Positions 51,646 through 60,651 of a stretch of 64,000 nt of DNA are shown one piece after another. Position 1 is the first letter of the stretch; every line of letters begins with the position of its first letter. Source of the stretch: Autumnicola tepida (GTDB taxonomy: Bacteria; Bacteroidota; Bacteroidia; Flavobacteriales; Flavobacteriaceae); assembly GCF_031846485.1 (NCBI RefSeq), contig NZ_JAVRHQ010000025.1, positions 1 to 64,000 of the forward strand. Direction: 5' to 3'. The notes under the pieces were generated by a model. It saw nothing but the letters and a program-made list of their open reading frames with translations, was not told the origin of the DNA and made no database searches. The position numbers and the translations under genes were made by a program.

Positions 51646-52578
51646 TTACTGTTTTATTTTAGACGCCAAAAGATAGATAACTGCCATTCTCACGGCCACT
51701 CCGTTCTGGACCTGGTCCAGGATAATTGCCTGGTCACTATCTGCCACATCACTGGTAATTTCCACTCCCCTGTTAATTGGCCCTGGGTGCATTACCACAA
51801 TCTTCTTCTCCAGTCTATCAAGCATTTTTTTGTTCAGGCCAAACTGCTGGATATATTCCCTTGTACTGGGAAAATAACTAATGTCCATCCGCTCATTTTG
51901 TACCCTTAACATATTGGCAACATCGCACCATTGCAATGCCTTCTGGAGATTTGTTTCAACTTCCACACCCAGAGATTCTATATGTTTTGGGATTAAGGTT
52001 TTAGGGCCGCAAACTTTTACCTCGGCACCCTGCAGCCGCAAAGCGAAAATATTGGAAAGCGCCACCCTGCTATGAAGAATATCTCCAACAATAACCACTC
52101 TTTTTCCTTTTACCGCCCCCAGTTTCTCCCTTATGGAATAAGAATCCAGCAAAGCCTGTGTAGGATGCTCATGTGCGCCATCCCCCGCATTAATAATTTT
52201 TGCATTTACGTGTTTGGAAAGAAAAATTCCCGCACCGGGGTTTGGATGCCGCATAACCACCATATCTACTTTCATAGACAGGATATTATTCACAGTATCT
52301 ATAAGCGTTTCCCCCTTTTTTACTGAAGAAGACGCTGCTGAGAAGTTGATCACATCTGCGCTCAGCCGCTTTTCCGCGAGTTCAAAAGACAGCCGGGTTC
52401 GCGTGCTGTTTTCAAAAAAAAGATTGGCAATAGTTATATCCCGGAGTGAAGGAACCTTTTTAATAGGCCGGTTGATCACTTCCTTAAAATGATCGGCAGT
52501 TTTAAAAATAAGATCAATATCGTCCTTATTGAGATATTTTATCCCCAACAGGTGATCCACACTTAATTCGCTGCTCAT
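51646..52578 (-). CDS. pyrB: Aspartate carbamoyltransferase catalytic subunit
   Basis: Second step of pyrimidine synthesis: carbamoyl phosphate plus aspartate to N-carbamoylaspartate. The 310-residue protein has the carbamoyl-phosphate motif FFENSTRTRLSFE, the HPTQALLD motif and the C-terminal VVMHPGPINRGVEI. Full length. No pyrI regulatory gene adjoins. It lies 6 bases after pyrR. Confidence 0.96.
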   Translation of the reverse strand: MSSELSVDHLLGIKYLNKDDIDLIFKTADHFKEVINRPIKKVPSLRDITIANLFFENSTRTRLSFELAEKRLSADVINFSAASSSVKKGETLIDTVNNILSMKVDMVVMRHPNPGAGIFLSKHVNAKIINAGDGAHEHPTQALLDSYSIREKLGAVKGKRVVIVGDILHSRVALSNIFALRLQGAEVKVCGPKTLIPKHIESLGVEVETNLQKALQWCDVANMLRVQNERMDISYFPSTREYIQQFGLNKKMLDRLEKKIVVMHPGPINRGVEITSDVADSDQAIILDQVQNGVAVRMAVIYLLASKIKQ

Positions 52579-52584
52579 TTTTAT

Positions 52585-53124
52585 TTATTTTGAAATCAGG
52601 TAAACCACGTCTTCTCCTTCATTTTCCTTCCAGTTCACCTTTACTTTTTCTTCATTTATAGCATCAACCTGCCTCCCGTTATAATCTGGCTGGATAGGCA
52701 AATGCCTGCTAAACCTCCTGTCAATAAGCGTTAGCAGCTCAATTTCCCTGGGCCTTCCAAAAGATTGTATGGCAGTTAAGGCACTTCTAATACTTCTCCC
52801 GGTGTAAAGCACATCATCAATAAATACCACCCGCTTGTCTTCCACCACAAATTCAATCCGCGTTTTATTAGCTTCAAGAGGCTTATCACTTCTTCTAAAA
52901 TCGTCCCGGTAAAAAGTGATGTCTAACTGGCCCGATTTTATATCCCGGATGGAATATTCTTCCTTTAAAATTTGCTCAATTCTGGCCGCAAGAAAAATTC
53001 CGCGTGGTTGGATCCCCACAAGCACGGTTTCTTTAAAATTTGTATGATTTTCTACAAGCTGGCAGGCTAAACGATGTAATATGATGTCTATTTCTTTTGA
53101 ATTCAATAAGATTTTCTGACTCAT
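52585..53124 (-). CDS. pyrR: Pyrimidine operon regulator / uracil phosphoribosyltransferase
   Basis: A 179-residue PyrR protein with the PRPP-binding motif VVFIDDVLYTGRSIRSAL (about 98-115) and HRLACQLVENH near the start. In Firmicutes PyrR binds mRNA leaders to attenuate pyr genes and has weak uracil phosphoribosyltransferase activity. No pyr-type attenuator is seen in the short leader here (about 25-30 bases), so it may act only at other loci or as an enzyme. Confidence 0.93.
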   Translation of the reverse strand: MSQKILLNSKEIDIILHRLACQLVENHTNFKETVLVGIQPRGIFLAARIEQILKEEYSIRDIKSGQLDITFYRDDFRRSDKPLEANKTRIEFVVEDKRVVFIDDVLYTGRSIRSALTAIQSFGRPREIELLTLIDRRFSRHLPIQPDYNGRQVDAINEEKVKVNWKENEGEDVVYLISK

Positions 53125-53153
53125 ATTTTCTTTAAAAATGAAGTATCCGAAAA

Positions 53154-53161
53154 CAAAAGTA
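53154..53161 (-). promoter_or_regulatory. -7 element of the pyrR-pyrB promoter
   Basis: TACTTTTG on the minus strand, an exact TAnnTTTG match 29 bases before the pyrR ATG. The leader is too short for a PyrR attenuator. Confidence 0.5.
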
Positions 53162-53266
53162 AGATTTTTTTCTGCTGAATTCCACAGGCATGCCTATAAA
53201 ATCTCAAAGGCTTGCGCTCTCCATAAGTTTTGCTATTTTTACCCGGAATAAGATTTCCCCAATCTA

Positions 53267-56200
53267 ATGTCTATACCTACTAAGCCACGGCAGGAAAAAT
53301 CTGCCTTGAAAAGCGAACTATTTGAATTAATCCGCAGTGATGCTTCCATCTTTGATTTTTCACAAAATGAAGCAAAAGATGGAATGCTTTTAGTGAACCC
53401 AAGTGACCCTAAAAATTTCTGGATAAACCCTAAATTAGCTTCCGGTCTTGGGTTTGCAGAACATGAACCTACTCCCCAGAACTGGAAGGATATCATTTTT
53501 CCTGAAGATCATAAAAAACTTCAAAACCATTTCCAGCATTCAACAAAACCTTTTGAAGAATTAATACGATTCCAACATCGCACAGGATATACTATTTGGT
53601 TTCAGGCGAATTTTTTATGGATTCAGAAGGAAAATTCAGAAAAAAACTGGATCCTGGGTGGTTTTATAGATGTTACAAAATTTAAAAAGCCAGAGCTGCC
53701 ATTAATCCAAACCTTAAAGCGCTATGAACATGTTATTGAAGGCACTAACATTGGCACCTGGGAATGGAACGTCCAAACCGGTGAAACCATTTTTAGTGAA
53801 AAATGGGCCAGTATACTGGGCTATACTTTGGAAGAAATCCGCCCTACCTCGCCAGATACCTGGAAGAGGTTTGCTCATCCCGAAGATGCGAAAAAATGTG
53901 AAGATCTGTTCCGGGACCACTTTGCCGGTAAAACTGAAATTTACGAAAGTGAAGCCCGTATGCGAAATAAGGCAGGGGAATGGATTTGGGTGCTGGACAA
54001 GGGGAAAGTAGTGAGCTGGACTGCTGATGGCAAACCAGAATGGATGACCGGTTTTCATGAAGAAATAACCTTAAGAAAGAAGGAGTATGAAAGAAACAGG
54101 TTATTTATAGAACAGGCGCCAAGCGCTATTGCCATGTTTGACAAAAACATGAATTATATTGCCGCTTCGCAAAGATGGCTGAAAGATTATAATATTCAGG
54201 AGCGGGAAGTTATTGGAAAAAATCATTATGATATTTTTCCAAATATCAGTGAAGCCTGGAAAAAAGTTCACCAGGAATGCCTTAATGGCTCGGTGATTAG
54301 AAGCGATGAAGATTCCTTTGTTTCCGAAGCAGGTACCAAACACTGGTTAAGCTGGGAGGTAAGGCCATGGCATAATGATTCCGGAGAAATCGGCGGTTTG
54401 TTGATGCACACCGAAGATATTACCAGGCTTAAAGATATTGAAAAGGAAAATCACGAGAGACAGGTATTACTTGAAACGATTTTGGATAGTATAGATGTAG
54501 GTATTGTCTCCTGTGATAAAAATGGGAAACTAACCCTGTTCAACAGGGCTACAAGAGAGTGGCATGGTATTCCTCTTAAGAATATTGAGCCTTCAGAATA
54601 TGCCAACTACTACGGACTTTATACCGCGGACGGTAGCAGGAAGCTTGAAAAAGATGAAATTCCTCTTTTGAAAGTAATGCAAAAAGGAAAAGTAGAGAAC
54701 GAGGAAATCCTTATCAAACAGCACAGTGGCCATTCCAAAATTGTAAATGTAAATGGTTCACAGATAACAGATAATGAGGGTGAAATACTGGGTGCAGTAA
54801 TCGCTATGCATGATATCACTTCCCGAAAACATACAGAAGACCAGCTTAGAATTAGTGAAGAAGCCTTTCGTGGCAACTTCGAAAATGCCGCTGTTGGAAT
54901 GGCAATATTGGATCCTGAAGGAAACTGGCTGGAGGTAAATAAAAGTTTATGTGACATCATAGGCTATTCCGCAGAAGAGCTAAAGAAACTTACTTTTCAG
55001 GATATCACACATCCGGAAGATCTGGACGCAGACCTTAAATTACTGGAGGAATTAGTGGCCGGGGAGCGCATGTATTACCATATGGAAAAACGATACTTCC
55101 ATAAAAAAGGAAATTTGGTTTATATAATCCTTTCCGTTTCCCTGGTGCGGGACAAAAATGGCTCGCCCCTTTATTTTATTTCCCAAATAACAGATGTTAC
55201 CGGTAGAAAGATTGCAGAAAGAAGTTTGAAGGAAGCTGTGGCTCAGCTACAGGGAGTTCTGGAGGCAAGCACACAGGTAAGCCTTATTAGTACAAACACC
55301 AGCGGAATTATTACCAATTTTAATAAGGGTGCTGAAAATCTGCTTGGCTACTGCCGGAATGAGCTGGAAGGAAAAGCCACTCCCCTGCTTCTGCATTTGC
55401 CAAGGGAATTGAAGCAAAGAAAGAAGGAATTGCAAACAACAACTACCGGCGAATCTTTATCTGGATTTAATATCCTAACCGCAAATGCTAAAAAAGGTAA
55501 ACATGACACCCGGGAATGGACTTTTGTAAGGAAAGATGGCAGCAGGTTTCCCGTGCAGCTTACTATAACAGCTATTAAAAGCAACAATAAAATTATTGGC
55601 TATCTTGGGGCAGCTGCCGATATAAGTAAAATTAAGAAGGTAGAGAAAGAAATGAAATCCCTGCTGGATGTTACACAAGAACAAAATCAGCGGCTAAAAA
55701 ATTTCGCCCATATCGTCTCCCATAATCTTAGGTCTCATTCCGGTAATTTTGGAATGCTGCTGGACCTCTATGTGCAGGACCATCCGGAAGCAAGTGAGGA
55801 TGAAATCATTAAAATGCTCGGGACCGCTTCAGACAACCTGAAGGAAACCGTGGCCCATTTAAACGAGGTGGTTTTGATGAATACCAAAATCAACGAAAAT
55901 CTTGTTCCCATTAATTTAAATGAGGCTGTGGAAAAAACTTTTAAAAATGTTTCTGCCCTTGCGAGAGAAGTTGATTTGAAGATAATTAATGAAGTAAATG
56001 AGGATTTTGATATTTTAGGTATTCCTGCATACCTCGAAAGCATCCTGCTCAATTTTATTACGAACGGGATCAAGTACAGATCAGATGAAAGGGAAAGTTG
56101 GATAAAACTGAGCGCCAAAAGGGAAAAAAAATTTACAGTCCTTAAAATTGAAGACAATGGATTGGGCATTGACCTTAAAAAGCACGGAAGCAAACTTTTT

Positions 56201-56359
56201 GGGATGTACAAAACCTTCCATCATCACAAGGAAGCAAGGGGAATTGGACTTTTCATCACAAAAAACCAGATTGAAGCCATTGGTGGTAAAATAAAAGTAG
56301 AAAGCCAGGTAAACCAGGGAACCACTTTTAAATTATACTTAAAGCATGAAAAAGATTGA
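53267..56359 (+). CDS. Soluble multi-PAS sensor histidine kinase
   Basis: A 1030-residue kinase with no membrane segment, so it likely senses in the cytosol. About six PAS-type modules fill residues 40-800 (for example EGTNIGTWEWNVQTGETIFSEKW, NFENAAVGMAILDPEGNW and VSLISTNTSGIITNFN). The phosphoacceptor region is FAHIVSHNLRSHSGNF with H819, then HATPase_c with LLNFITNGIKY and EDNGLGID, GIGLFITKNQIEAIGG. A TATTTTTA box at 53234-53241 (one base off TAnnTTTG) lies 25 bases before the ATG. It overlaps the receiver gene by 14 bases, so the pair is coupled. Confidence 0.9.
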   Translation: MSIPTKPRQEKSALKSELFELIRSDASIFDFSQNEAKDGMLLVNPSDPKNFWINPKLASGLGFAEHEPTPQNWKDIIFPEDHKKLQNHFQHSTKPFEELIRFQHRTGYTIWFQANFLWIQKENSEKNWILGGFIDVTKFKKPELPLIQTLKRYEHVIEGTNIGTWEWNVQTGETIFSEKWASILGYTLEEIRPTSPDTWKRFAHPEDAKKCEDLFRDHFAGKTEIYESEARMRNKAGEWIWVLDKGKVVSWTADGKPEWMTGFHEEITLRKKEYERNRLFIEQAPSAIAMFDKNMNYIAASQRWLKDYNIQEREVIGKNHYDIFPNISEAWKKVHQECLNGSVIRSDEDSFVSEAGTKHWLSWEVRPWHNDSGEIGGLLMHTEDITRLKDIEKENHERQVLLETILDSIDVGIVSCDKNGKLTLFNRATREWHGIPLKNIEPSEYANYYGLYTADGSRKLEKDEIPLLKVMQKGKVENEEILIKQHSGHSKIVNVNGSQITDNEGEILGAVIAMHDITSRKHTEDQLRISEEAFRGNFENAAVGMAILDPEGNWLEVNKSLCDIIGYSAEELKKLTFQDITHPEDLDADLKLLEELVAGERMYYHMEKRYFHKKGNLVYIILSVSLVRDKNGSPLYFISQITDVTGRKIAERSLKEAVAQLQGVLEASTQVSLISTNTSGIITNFNKGAENLLGYCRNELEGKATPLLLHLPRELKQRKKELQTTTTGESLSGFNILTANAKKGKHDTREWTFVRKDGSRFPVQLTITAIKSNNKIIGYLGAAADISKIKKVEKEMKSLLDVTQEQNQRLKNFAHIVSHNLRSHSGNFGMLLDLYVQDHPEASEDEIIKMLGTASDNLKETVAHLNEVVLMNTKINENLVPINLNEAVEKTFKNVSALAREVDLKIINEVNEDFDILGIPAYLESILLNFITNGIKYRSDERESWIKLSAKREKKFTVLKIEDNGLGIDLKKHGSKLFGMYKTFHHHKEARGIGLFITKNQIEAIGGKIKVESQVNQGTTFKLYLKHEKD

Positions 56360-56741
56360 TATTACCTGTATCATAGATGATGACCCTATTTTTGTGTTTG
56401 GAGCAAAGAAGATTATGCAGTTGGGGAATTTTTGCAATAGCTTTATGGTTTTTCATAAGGGGGAGGAAGCTATAAATAAACTCAGGCCAATAATTTTGGC
56501 TAATGCTAAGGTTCCTGATATTATTTTACTGGACCTAAATATGCCGGTTATGGATGGCTGGCAGTTTTTAGATGAATTCATTAAAATTCCCTCCAGGAAA
56601 GAAATTCTGATTTATATCGTTAGTTCCTCTATAGACCCACAGGATGTGGAACGGGCAAAATCCTATGATCACATAAGTAATTATCTGGTAAAACCAATTT
56701 CCATTGAAGAACTTCAAAAAATCCTTCAGAAAGAACATTAG
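56346..56741 (+). CDS. Stand-alone response regulator receiver
   Basis: A 131-residue CheY-like protein with receiver domain only. The acidic residues (IIDDDP) are at about 10-14, the phosphoacceptor is D63 in ILLDLNMPVMDGW, and the conserved lysine is in YLVKPISIEEL. No output domain. The start overlaps the multi-PAS kinase gene by 14 bases, so it is probably the kinase's direct partner, acting by protein contact or as a phosphorelay intermediate. The downstream target is not in this window. Confidence 0.92.
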   Translation: MKKIDITCIIDDDPIFVFGAKKIMQLGNFCNSFMVFHKGEEAINKLRPIILANAKVPDIILLDLNMPVMDGWQFLDEFIKIPSRKEILIYIVSSSIDPQDVERAKSYDHISNYLVKPISIEELQKILQKEH

Positions 56742-56817
56742 CCGTTTGCAAAATAATTCTTGATATGAATTTTGTCTGAAAAAATAAATGCTATAGAATA
56801 CGCAATATCATAAGTAT

Positions 56818-56855
56818 AAAAAAAGAGGCTGCCTTTCCAGGACAACCTCTTTTTC
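56818..56855. terminator. Bidirectional terminator between the receiver gene and lon
   Basis: AAAAAGAGGCTG (about 56820-56831) pairs with CAACCTCTTTTT (about 56843-56854) with one mismatch. T-runs follow in both directions, so it can end both convergent transcripts. The core GAGGCTG is shared with the fabI terminator. Confidence 0.8.
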
Positions 56856-56876
56856 ATTTAATCTGAAAAAAAGCAT

Positions 56877-59327
56877 TTACAACTTCTTCGCATTTTTTAC
56901 TTTTTGCCTGGTAATAGCTATATCTATCACTTCGCTCATCTCATTAACATAATGGAATTTAAGGCCTTTTAAATATTCGTCCTTAATTTCCTTTACATCA
57001 CGCTCGTTCTCTTTGCACAGGATAAGCTCTTTAATTCTTGCTCTTTTCGCAGCCAGAATTTTTTCTTTAATCCCGCCAACAGGGAGTACTTTCCCGCGCA
57101 GGGTAATTTCCCCGGTCATGGCAATGCTTTTCTTCACCTTCTTTTGCGTGAACAGCGATACCAGGGAAGTAAGCATGGTAATTCCCGCGCTGGGCCCATC
57201 TTTTGGGGTTGCTCCTTCCGGCACGTGAATATGCACATTATACTGGTCAAAAATTGAAGGGATAATTCCCAGTTGCTCGGCATTGGCCTTGATATATTCC
57301 ATGGCGATTGTTGCCGATTCCTTCATTACCTTCCCAAGGTTTCCGGTTATATTAAGGTTTCCTTTGCCTTTAGAAAGTATAGATTCAATAAAAAGGATAT
57401 CACCACCAACATGTGTCCAGGCAAGCCCTGTTACCACTCCAGCCACTTCATTATTTTCATATTTATCGCGTTCCAGTTTAGGGCTGCCCAGAACTTCCAC
57501 AATATCTTCCGGGGTAATTTTCTTATTATAATCTTCCTCCATCGCGATACTCTTGGCAGCATATCGCACCATTTTGGCAATCTGCTTTTCGAGGCCACGA
57601 ACTCCCGATTCCCTGGTATAACCTTCCACAATCTTTTCCAGCTCAGCTTTACCAATTTTTATGTCTTCTTTAGTCATCCCATGCTCCTCCAGCTGCTTGG
57701 GAAGCAGGTGCCTTTTGGCAATTTCCACCTTCTCTTCTATGGTATAACCGGTCACATTAATAATTTCCATACGGTCCCGAAGGGCTGGCTGAATCGTTTG
57801 TAAGGTATTGCTGGTAGCAATAAACATCACTTTTGAAAGGTCGAAGCCCATTTCCAGGAAATTATCATGAAAATCGCTGTTCTGCTCCGGGTCCAGCACT
57901 TCAAGCAATGCTGAAGAAGGGTCTCCGGCATTTCCTATACTCAGTTTATCAATTTCATCCAGAACAAAAACTGGGTTACTGGTTCCCGCTTTTTTAAGAC
58001 TCTGAATAATTCTCCCTGGCATAGCACCAATATATGTCTTACGGTGTCCTCTTATCTCGGCTTCATCCCGCAGGCCGCCAAGGGAAATGCGTACATATTC
58101 CCTTCCCAGGGCCTCGGCGATAGATTTTCCAAGAGAGGTTTTACCTACTCCCGGAGGCCCATAAAGGCACAAAATTGGGGATTTCATATCATTACGCAGT
58201 TTCAGCACCGCCAGATATTCAATAATCCTGCGCTTTACATCGTCCAGCCCGTAATGATCACGATCCAGGATTTTTTTCGCCCTCTTTAAATCGAATTTAT
58301 CTTCGCTGAACTCATTCCAAGGCAAATCCAGGTAAAGGTCGAGATAATTTCTCTGGATGGAATATTCGGCCACCTGCGGATTCATCCGCTGCATCTTTGA
58401 AAGTTCCTTCTCAAAATGCGTCTGCACATCTTCATTCCAGTTCTTCTCCTTCGCGCGCAACCGCATTTCCTCAATTTCATCCTCATGGGAAACACCGCCC
58501 AATTCTTCCTGGATGGTTTTCATTTGCTGATGAAGAAAATACTCCCGCTGCTGCTGGCTCATATCGCTCTGCACCTTGCTCTGAATATCGTTTTTGAGTT
58601 CCAGTTTCTGGAACTCCACATTCATATACCGCAAAGTGGCCAGAGCCCTTTCCTTAAGATCGTTTGTCTCCAGCAACTTCTGTTTTTCCTCTACAGAAAG
58701 GTTCATGTTGGAAGACACAAAGTTGATCAGAAAAGAAGAACTTTCGATATTCTTAATCGCAAAAGAAGCTTCTGAAGGTATATTAGGACTGCCTTTTACG
58801 ATCTGAAGCGCAAGTTCCTTTATAGATTCAGTAATTGCAGAAAACTCTTCGTTATCCTTGGCAGGACGCGCTTCCGGCACTTCTTCAATAGACGCTTTTA
58901 GATAAGGCTCCTCACTAACTATTTCAGAAATTTTAAAACGCTTCTTACCCTGGATAATCACCGTGGTATTGCCATCGGGCATCTTAAGCACCCTTAAAAT
59001 CCTTGCCACCACTCCAATCCGGTTAATATCTTTAACCGAAGGATTTTCAACTTCTTCATCTTTCTGAGAAACAACACCTATAATTTTACTACCATTATTG
59101 GCCTCATTAATCAATTTTATGGAAGTATCCCTTCCTGCAGTAATTGGAATTACCACTCCAGGAAATAAAACAGTGTTCCTTAAAGGCAAAATTGGCAATG
59201 ATTCAGGAAGATCTTCCCTGTTTATTTCTTCTTCATCTTCAGGAGTCATTAAAGGTATAAGTTCCGCATCTTCATCTATACCTTGAAATGACAAACTGTC
59301 AATATTAGTAAATTTTGTTTTAGCCAT
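56877..59327 (-). CDS. lon: ATP-dependent protease Lon
   Basis: An 816-residue cytosolic AAA+ serine protease that degrades damaged and regulatory proteins. Layout: N-terminal substrate-binding domain (LPILPLRNTVLFPGVVIPI), coiled coil, AAA+ with Walker A YGPPGVGKTSLGKS and Walker B VFVLDEIDK, and the C-terminal Ser-Lys protease with S713 in KDGPSAGITM and K756 in GGIKEKIL. All catalytic residues are present. An inverted repeat (59342-59361) lies just upstream of the start. Confidence 0.96.
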   Translation of the reverse strand: MAKTKFTNIDSLSFQGIDEDAELIPLMTPEDEEEINREDLPESLPILPLRNTVLFPGVVIPITAGRDTSIKLINEANNGSKIIGVVSQKDEEVENPSVKDINRIGVVARILRVLKMPDGNTTVIIQGKKRFKISEIVSEEPYLKASIEEVPEARPAKDNEEFSAITESIKELALQIVKGSPNIPSEASFAIKNIESSSFLINFVSSNMNLSVEEKQKLLETNDLKERALATLRYMNVEFQKLELKNDIQSKVQSDMSQQQREYFLHQQMKTIQEELGGVSHEDEIEEMRLRAKEKNWNEDVQTHFEKELSKMQRMNPQVAEYSIQRNYLDLYLDLPWNEFSEDKFDLKRAKKILDRDHYGLDDVKRRIIEYLAVLKLRNDMKSPILCLYGPPGVGKTSLGKSIAEALGREYVRISLGGLRDEAEIRGHRKTYIGAMPGRIIQSLKKAGTSNPVFVLDEIDKLSIGNAGDPSSALLEVLDPEQNSDFHDNFLEMGFDLSKVMFIATSNTLQTIQPALRDRMEIINVTGYTIEEKVEIAKRHLLPKQLEEHGMTKEDIKIGKAELEKIVEGYTRESGVRGLEKQIAKMVRYAAKSIAMEEDYNKKITPEDIVEVLGSPKLERDKYENNEVAGVVTGLAWTHVGGDILFIESILSKGKGNLNITGNLGKVMKESATIAMEYIKANAEQLGIIPSIFDQYNVHIHVPEGATPKDGPSAGITMLTSLVSLFTQKKVKKSIAMTGEITLRGKVLPVGGIKEKILAAKRARIKELILCKENERDVKEIKDEYLKGLKFHYVNEMSEVIDIAITRQKVKNAKKL

Positions 59328-59341
59328 AATTTATTTTAGGT

Positions 59342-59361
59342 CAAACTGTCACCGCAGTTTG
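59342..59361 (-). promoter_or_regulatory. Inverted repeat at the lon start region
   Basis: Perfect 7-base arms CAAACTG (59342-59348) and CAGTTTG (59355-59361) with a 6-base spacer, ending 14 bases before the lon ATG. It could be a repressor operator or an RNA hairpin close to the ribosome site. It does not match CIRCE. No clear TAnnTTTG box was found upstream of lon, so a different sigma factor may act here. Confidence 0.4.
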
Positions 59362-59540
59362 TATTTTTATTCAGGTTTATTTTGCCCCAGCCCTTTAAAA
59401 CAGGGGGATTGGAACAAGGGGCAATTAGTCTTTTAGGTTTATTCAATTCCTATGCCACGCTTTTTCTGCAAAGAAATTTTCTCAAAAGTGTAACAATTTG
59501 AAATCGGCGCTATCTTTATAAATAGCTAACAGGAGTTTTT

Positions 59541-60101
59541 TTGACACCAACCATCACACATATTAATGATCTTGTTGCCGGTTGCCGCGAAGGAAACCAA
59601 CGTGCACAAATGGAAATTTACGACCGCTATTATAAGGCTATGTACAATACGGCCCTGCGGATTGTAAAACATTCGGCGGAAGCGGAAGATATTATGCAGG
59701 AGGCTTTTTTAAATGCCTTTACCAAAATTGACACTTTTAAAGGCGATTCCACTTTTGGAGCCTGGTTAAAAAGGATTGTGGTAAACAAATGCGTAAATGT
59801 CTACAACAGGAAAATGAAATATCAGGAAGTAACGTATAATGATGAACTTAAAAATGAAATTGATGATTCAGACGGCTACATTATAAATGAAGAACATACC
59901 AGCGAAAAGGTAAAATTGCTGCTGGCGAAGTTAAATTCACTAAAAGAAAATTACAGGATGTGCCTTACGCTTCATTTAATTGAAGGCTACGACTACGACG
60001 AAATTTGTGAAATTATGGATATAAGTTATGCTAATTGCAGAACCACCATTTCACGGGCCAAAGAAAGCCTTCGCAAAAAATTGACAAATGATGAAGAATA
60101 A
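59541..60101 (+). CDS. ECF-type RNA polymerase sigma factor
   Basis: A 186-residue sigma factor with region 2 (EIYDRYYKAMYNTALRIV, EDIMQEAFLNAFTKIDTF, GDSTFGAWLKRIVVNKCVN) and region 4 (YDYDEICEIMDISYANCRTTISRAKESL). The start is TTG at 59541: AGGAG at 59531-59535 sits 5 bases upstream, one of the few good Shine-Dalgarno sites here, and no ATG fits. TATCTTTA at 59511-59518 may be the -7 box. The next gene, overlapping by 14 bases, probably encodes its anti-sigma factor. Confidence 0.92.
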   Translation: MTPTITHINDLVAGCREGNQRAQMEIYDRYYKAMYNTALRIVKHSAEAEDIMQEAFLNAFTKIDTFKGDSTFGAWLKRIVVNKCVNVYNRKMKYQEVTYNDELKNEIDDSDGYIINEEHTSEKVKLLLAKLNSLKENYRMCLTLHLIEGYDYDEICEIMDISYANCRTTISRAKESLRKKLTNDEE

Positions 60102-60651
60102 TAATTTAAAAGAGCTGTTCGAAGATGTGAACTTTGACTTCTCCGAACCTGCAGAAGGACACCGGGAACGGTTTCTGGAGAAACTAAATTCCGGCAACTC
60201 TTCAGCTAAAAGAAAATCAGGAGTAAGAGGTCTTTGGGCTCCTTTTATAGGAATTGCGGCCAGCCTTGCCCTCGTGCTTTTCCTGGCTGGAAACATTTTT
60301 AATTCCGGCAGTTTTAAAAAATCGGGAGATCTGGCAAGTGTTTCCCCGGAAATGAAACAAACCCAGGAATTTTACAGCACTCTAATTGAAAATGAGCTGA
60401 AGGAAATCCAGGAAGTGAATTCCCCCGAAACAGATGCCATCGTAAAAGATGCGCTAAAACAGATGGAAAAACTGGATGCTGAATATGAAAAACTTAAGAA
60501 AGATCTTTTAAAAAGTGGAAAAGACAACAGGGTAATCCATGCCATGATCAACAATTTTCAGCAACGCATAGATTTACTAAACAATGTTTTAACCCAAATT
60601 GAAGAGATTAAATCAATCAAAAATCAAAATCATGAAAACAACATTATATAA
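60088..60651 (+). CDS. Probable anti-sigma factor, single-pass membrane protein
   Basis: A 187-residue protein: a cytosolic N-terminal part of about 45 residues with FDFSEPAEGHRERFLEKLN, one membrane helix (about 50-70, APFIGIAASLALVLFLAG), and a long helical, likely coiled-coil C-terminal half outside. It overlaps the ECF sigma gene by 14 bases and the next gene by 20 bases. Position and layout fit an anti-sigma factor, but the zinc-binding ZAS motif (HxxxCxxC) is absent, so this is inference from context. Confidence 0.65.
   Translation: MMKNNNLKELFEDVNFDFSEPAEGHRERFLEKLNSGNSSAKRKSGVRGLWAPFIGIAASLALVLFLAGNIFNSGSFKKSGDLASVSPEMKQTQEFYSTLIENELKEIQEVNSPETDAIVKDALKQMEKLDAEYEKLKKDLLKSGKDNRVIHAMINNFQQRIDLLNNVLTQIEEIKSIKNQNHENNII

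Noticed and set aside
53125..53153. PyrR-binding attenuator before pyrR-pyrB
   Set aside because: The leader from the -7 box to the ATG is only about 25-30 bases, too short for the antiterminator and terminator hairpins.
60599..60631. Upstream start of the DYG-ladder protein at 60599
   Set aside because: It lies within the preceding gene and would put 11 polar residues before a clear signal peptide.
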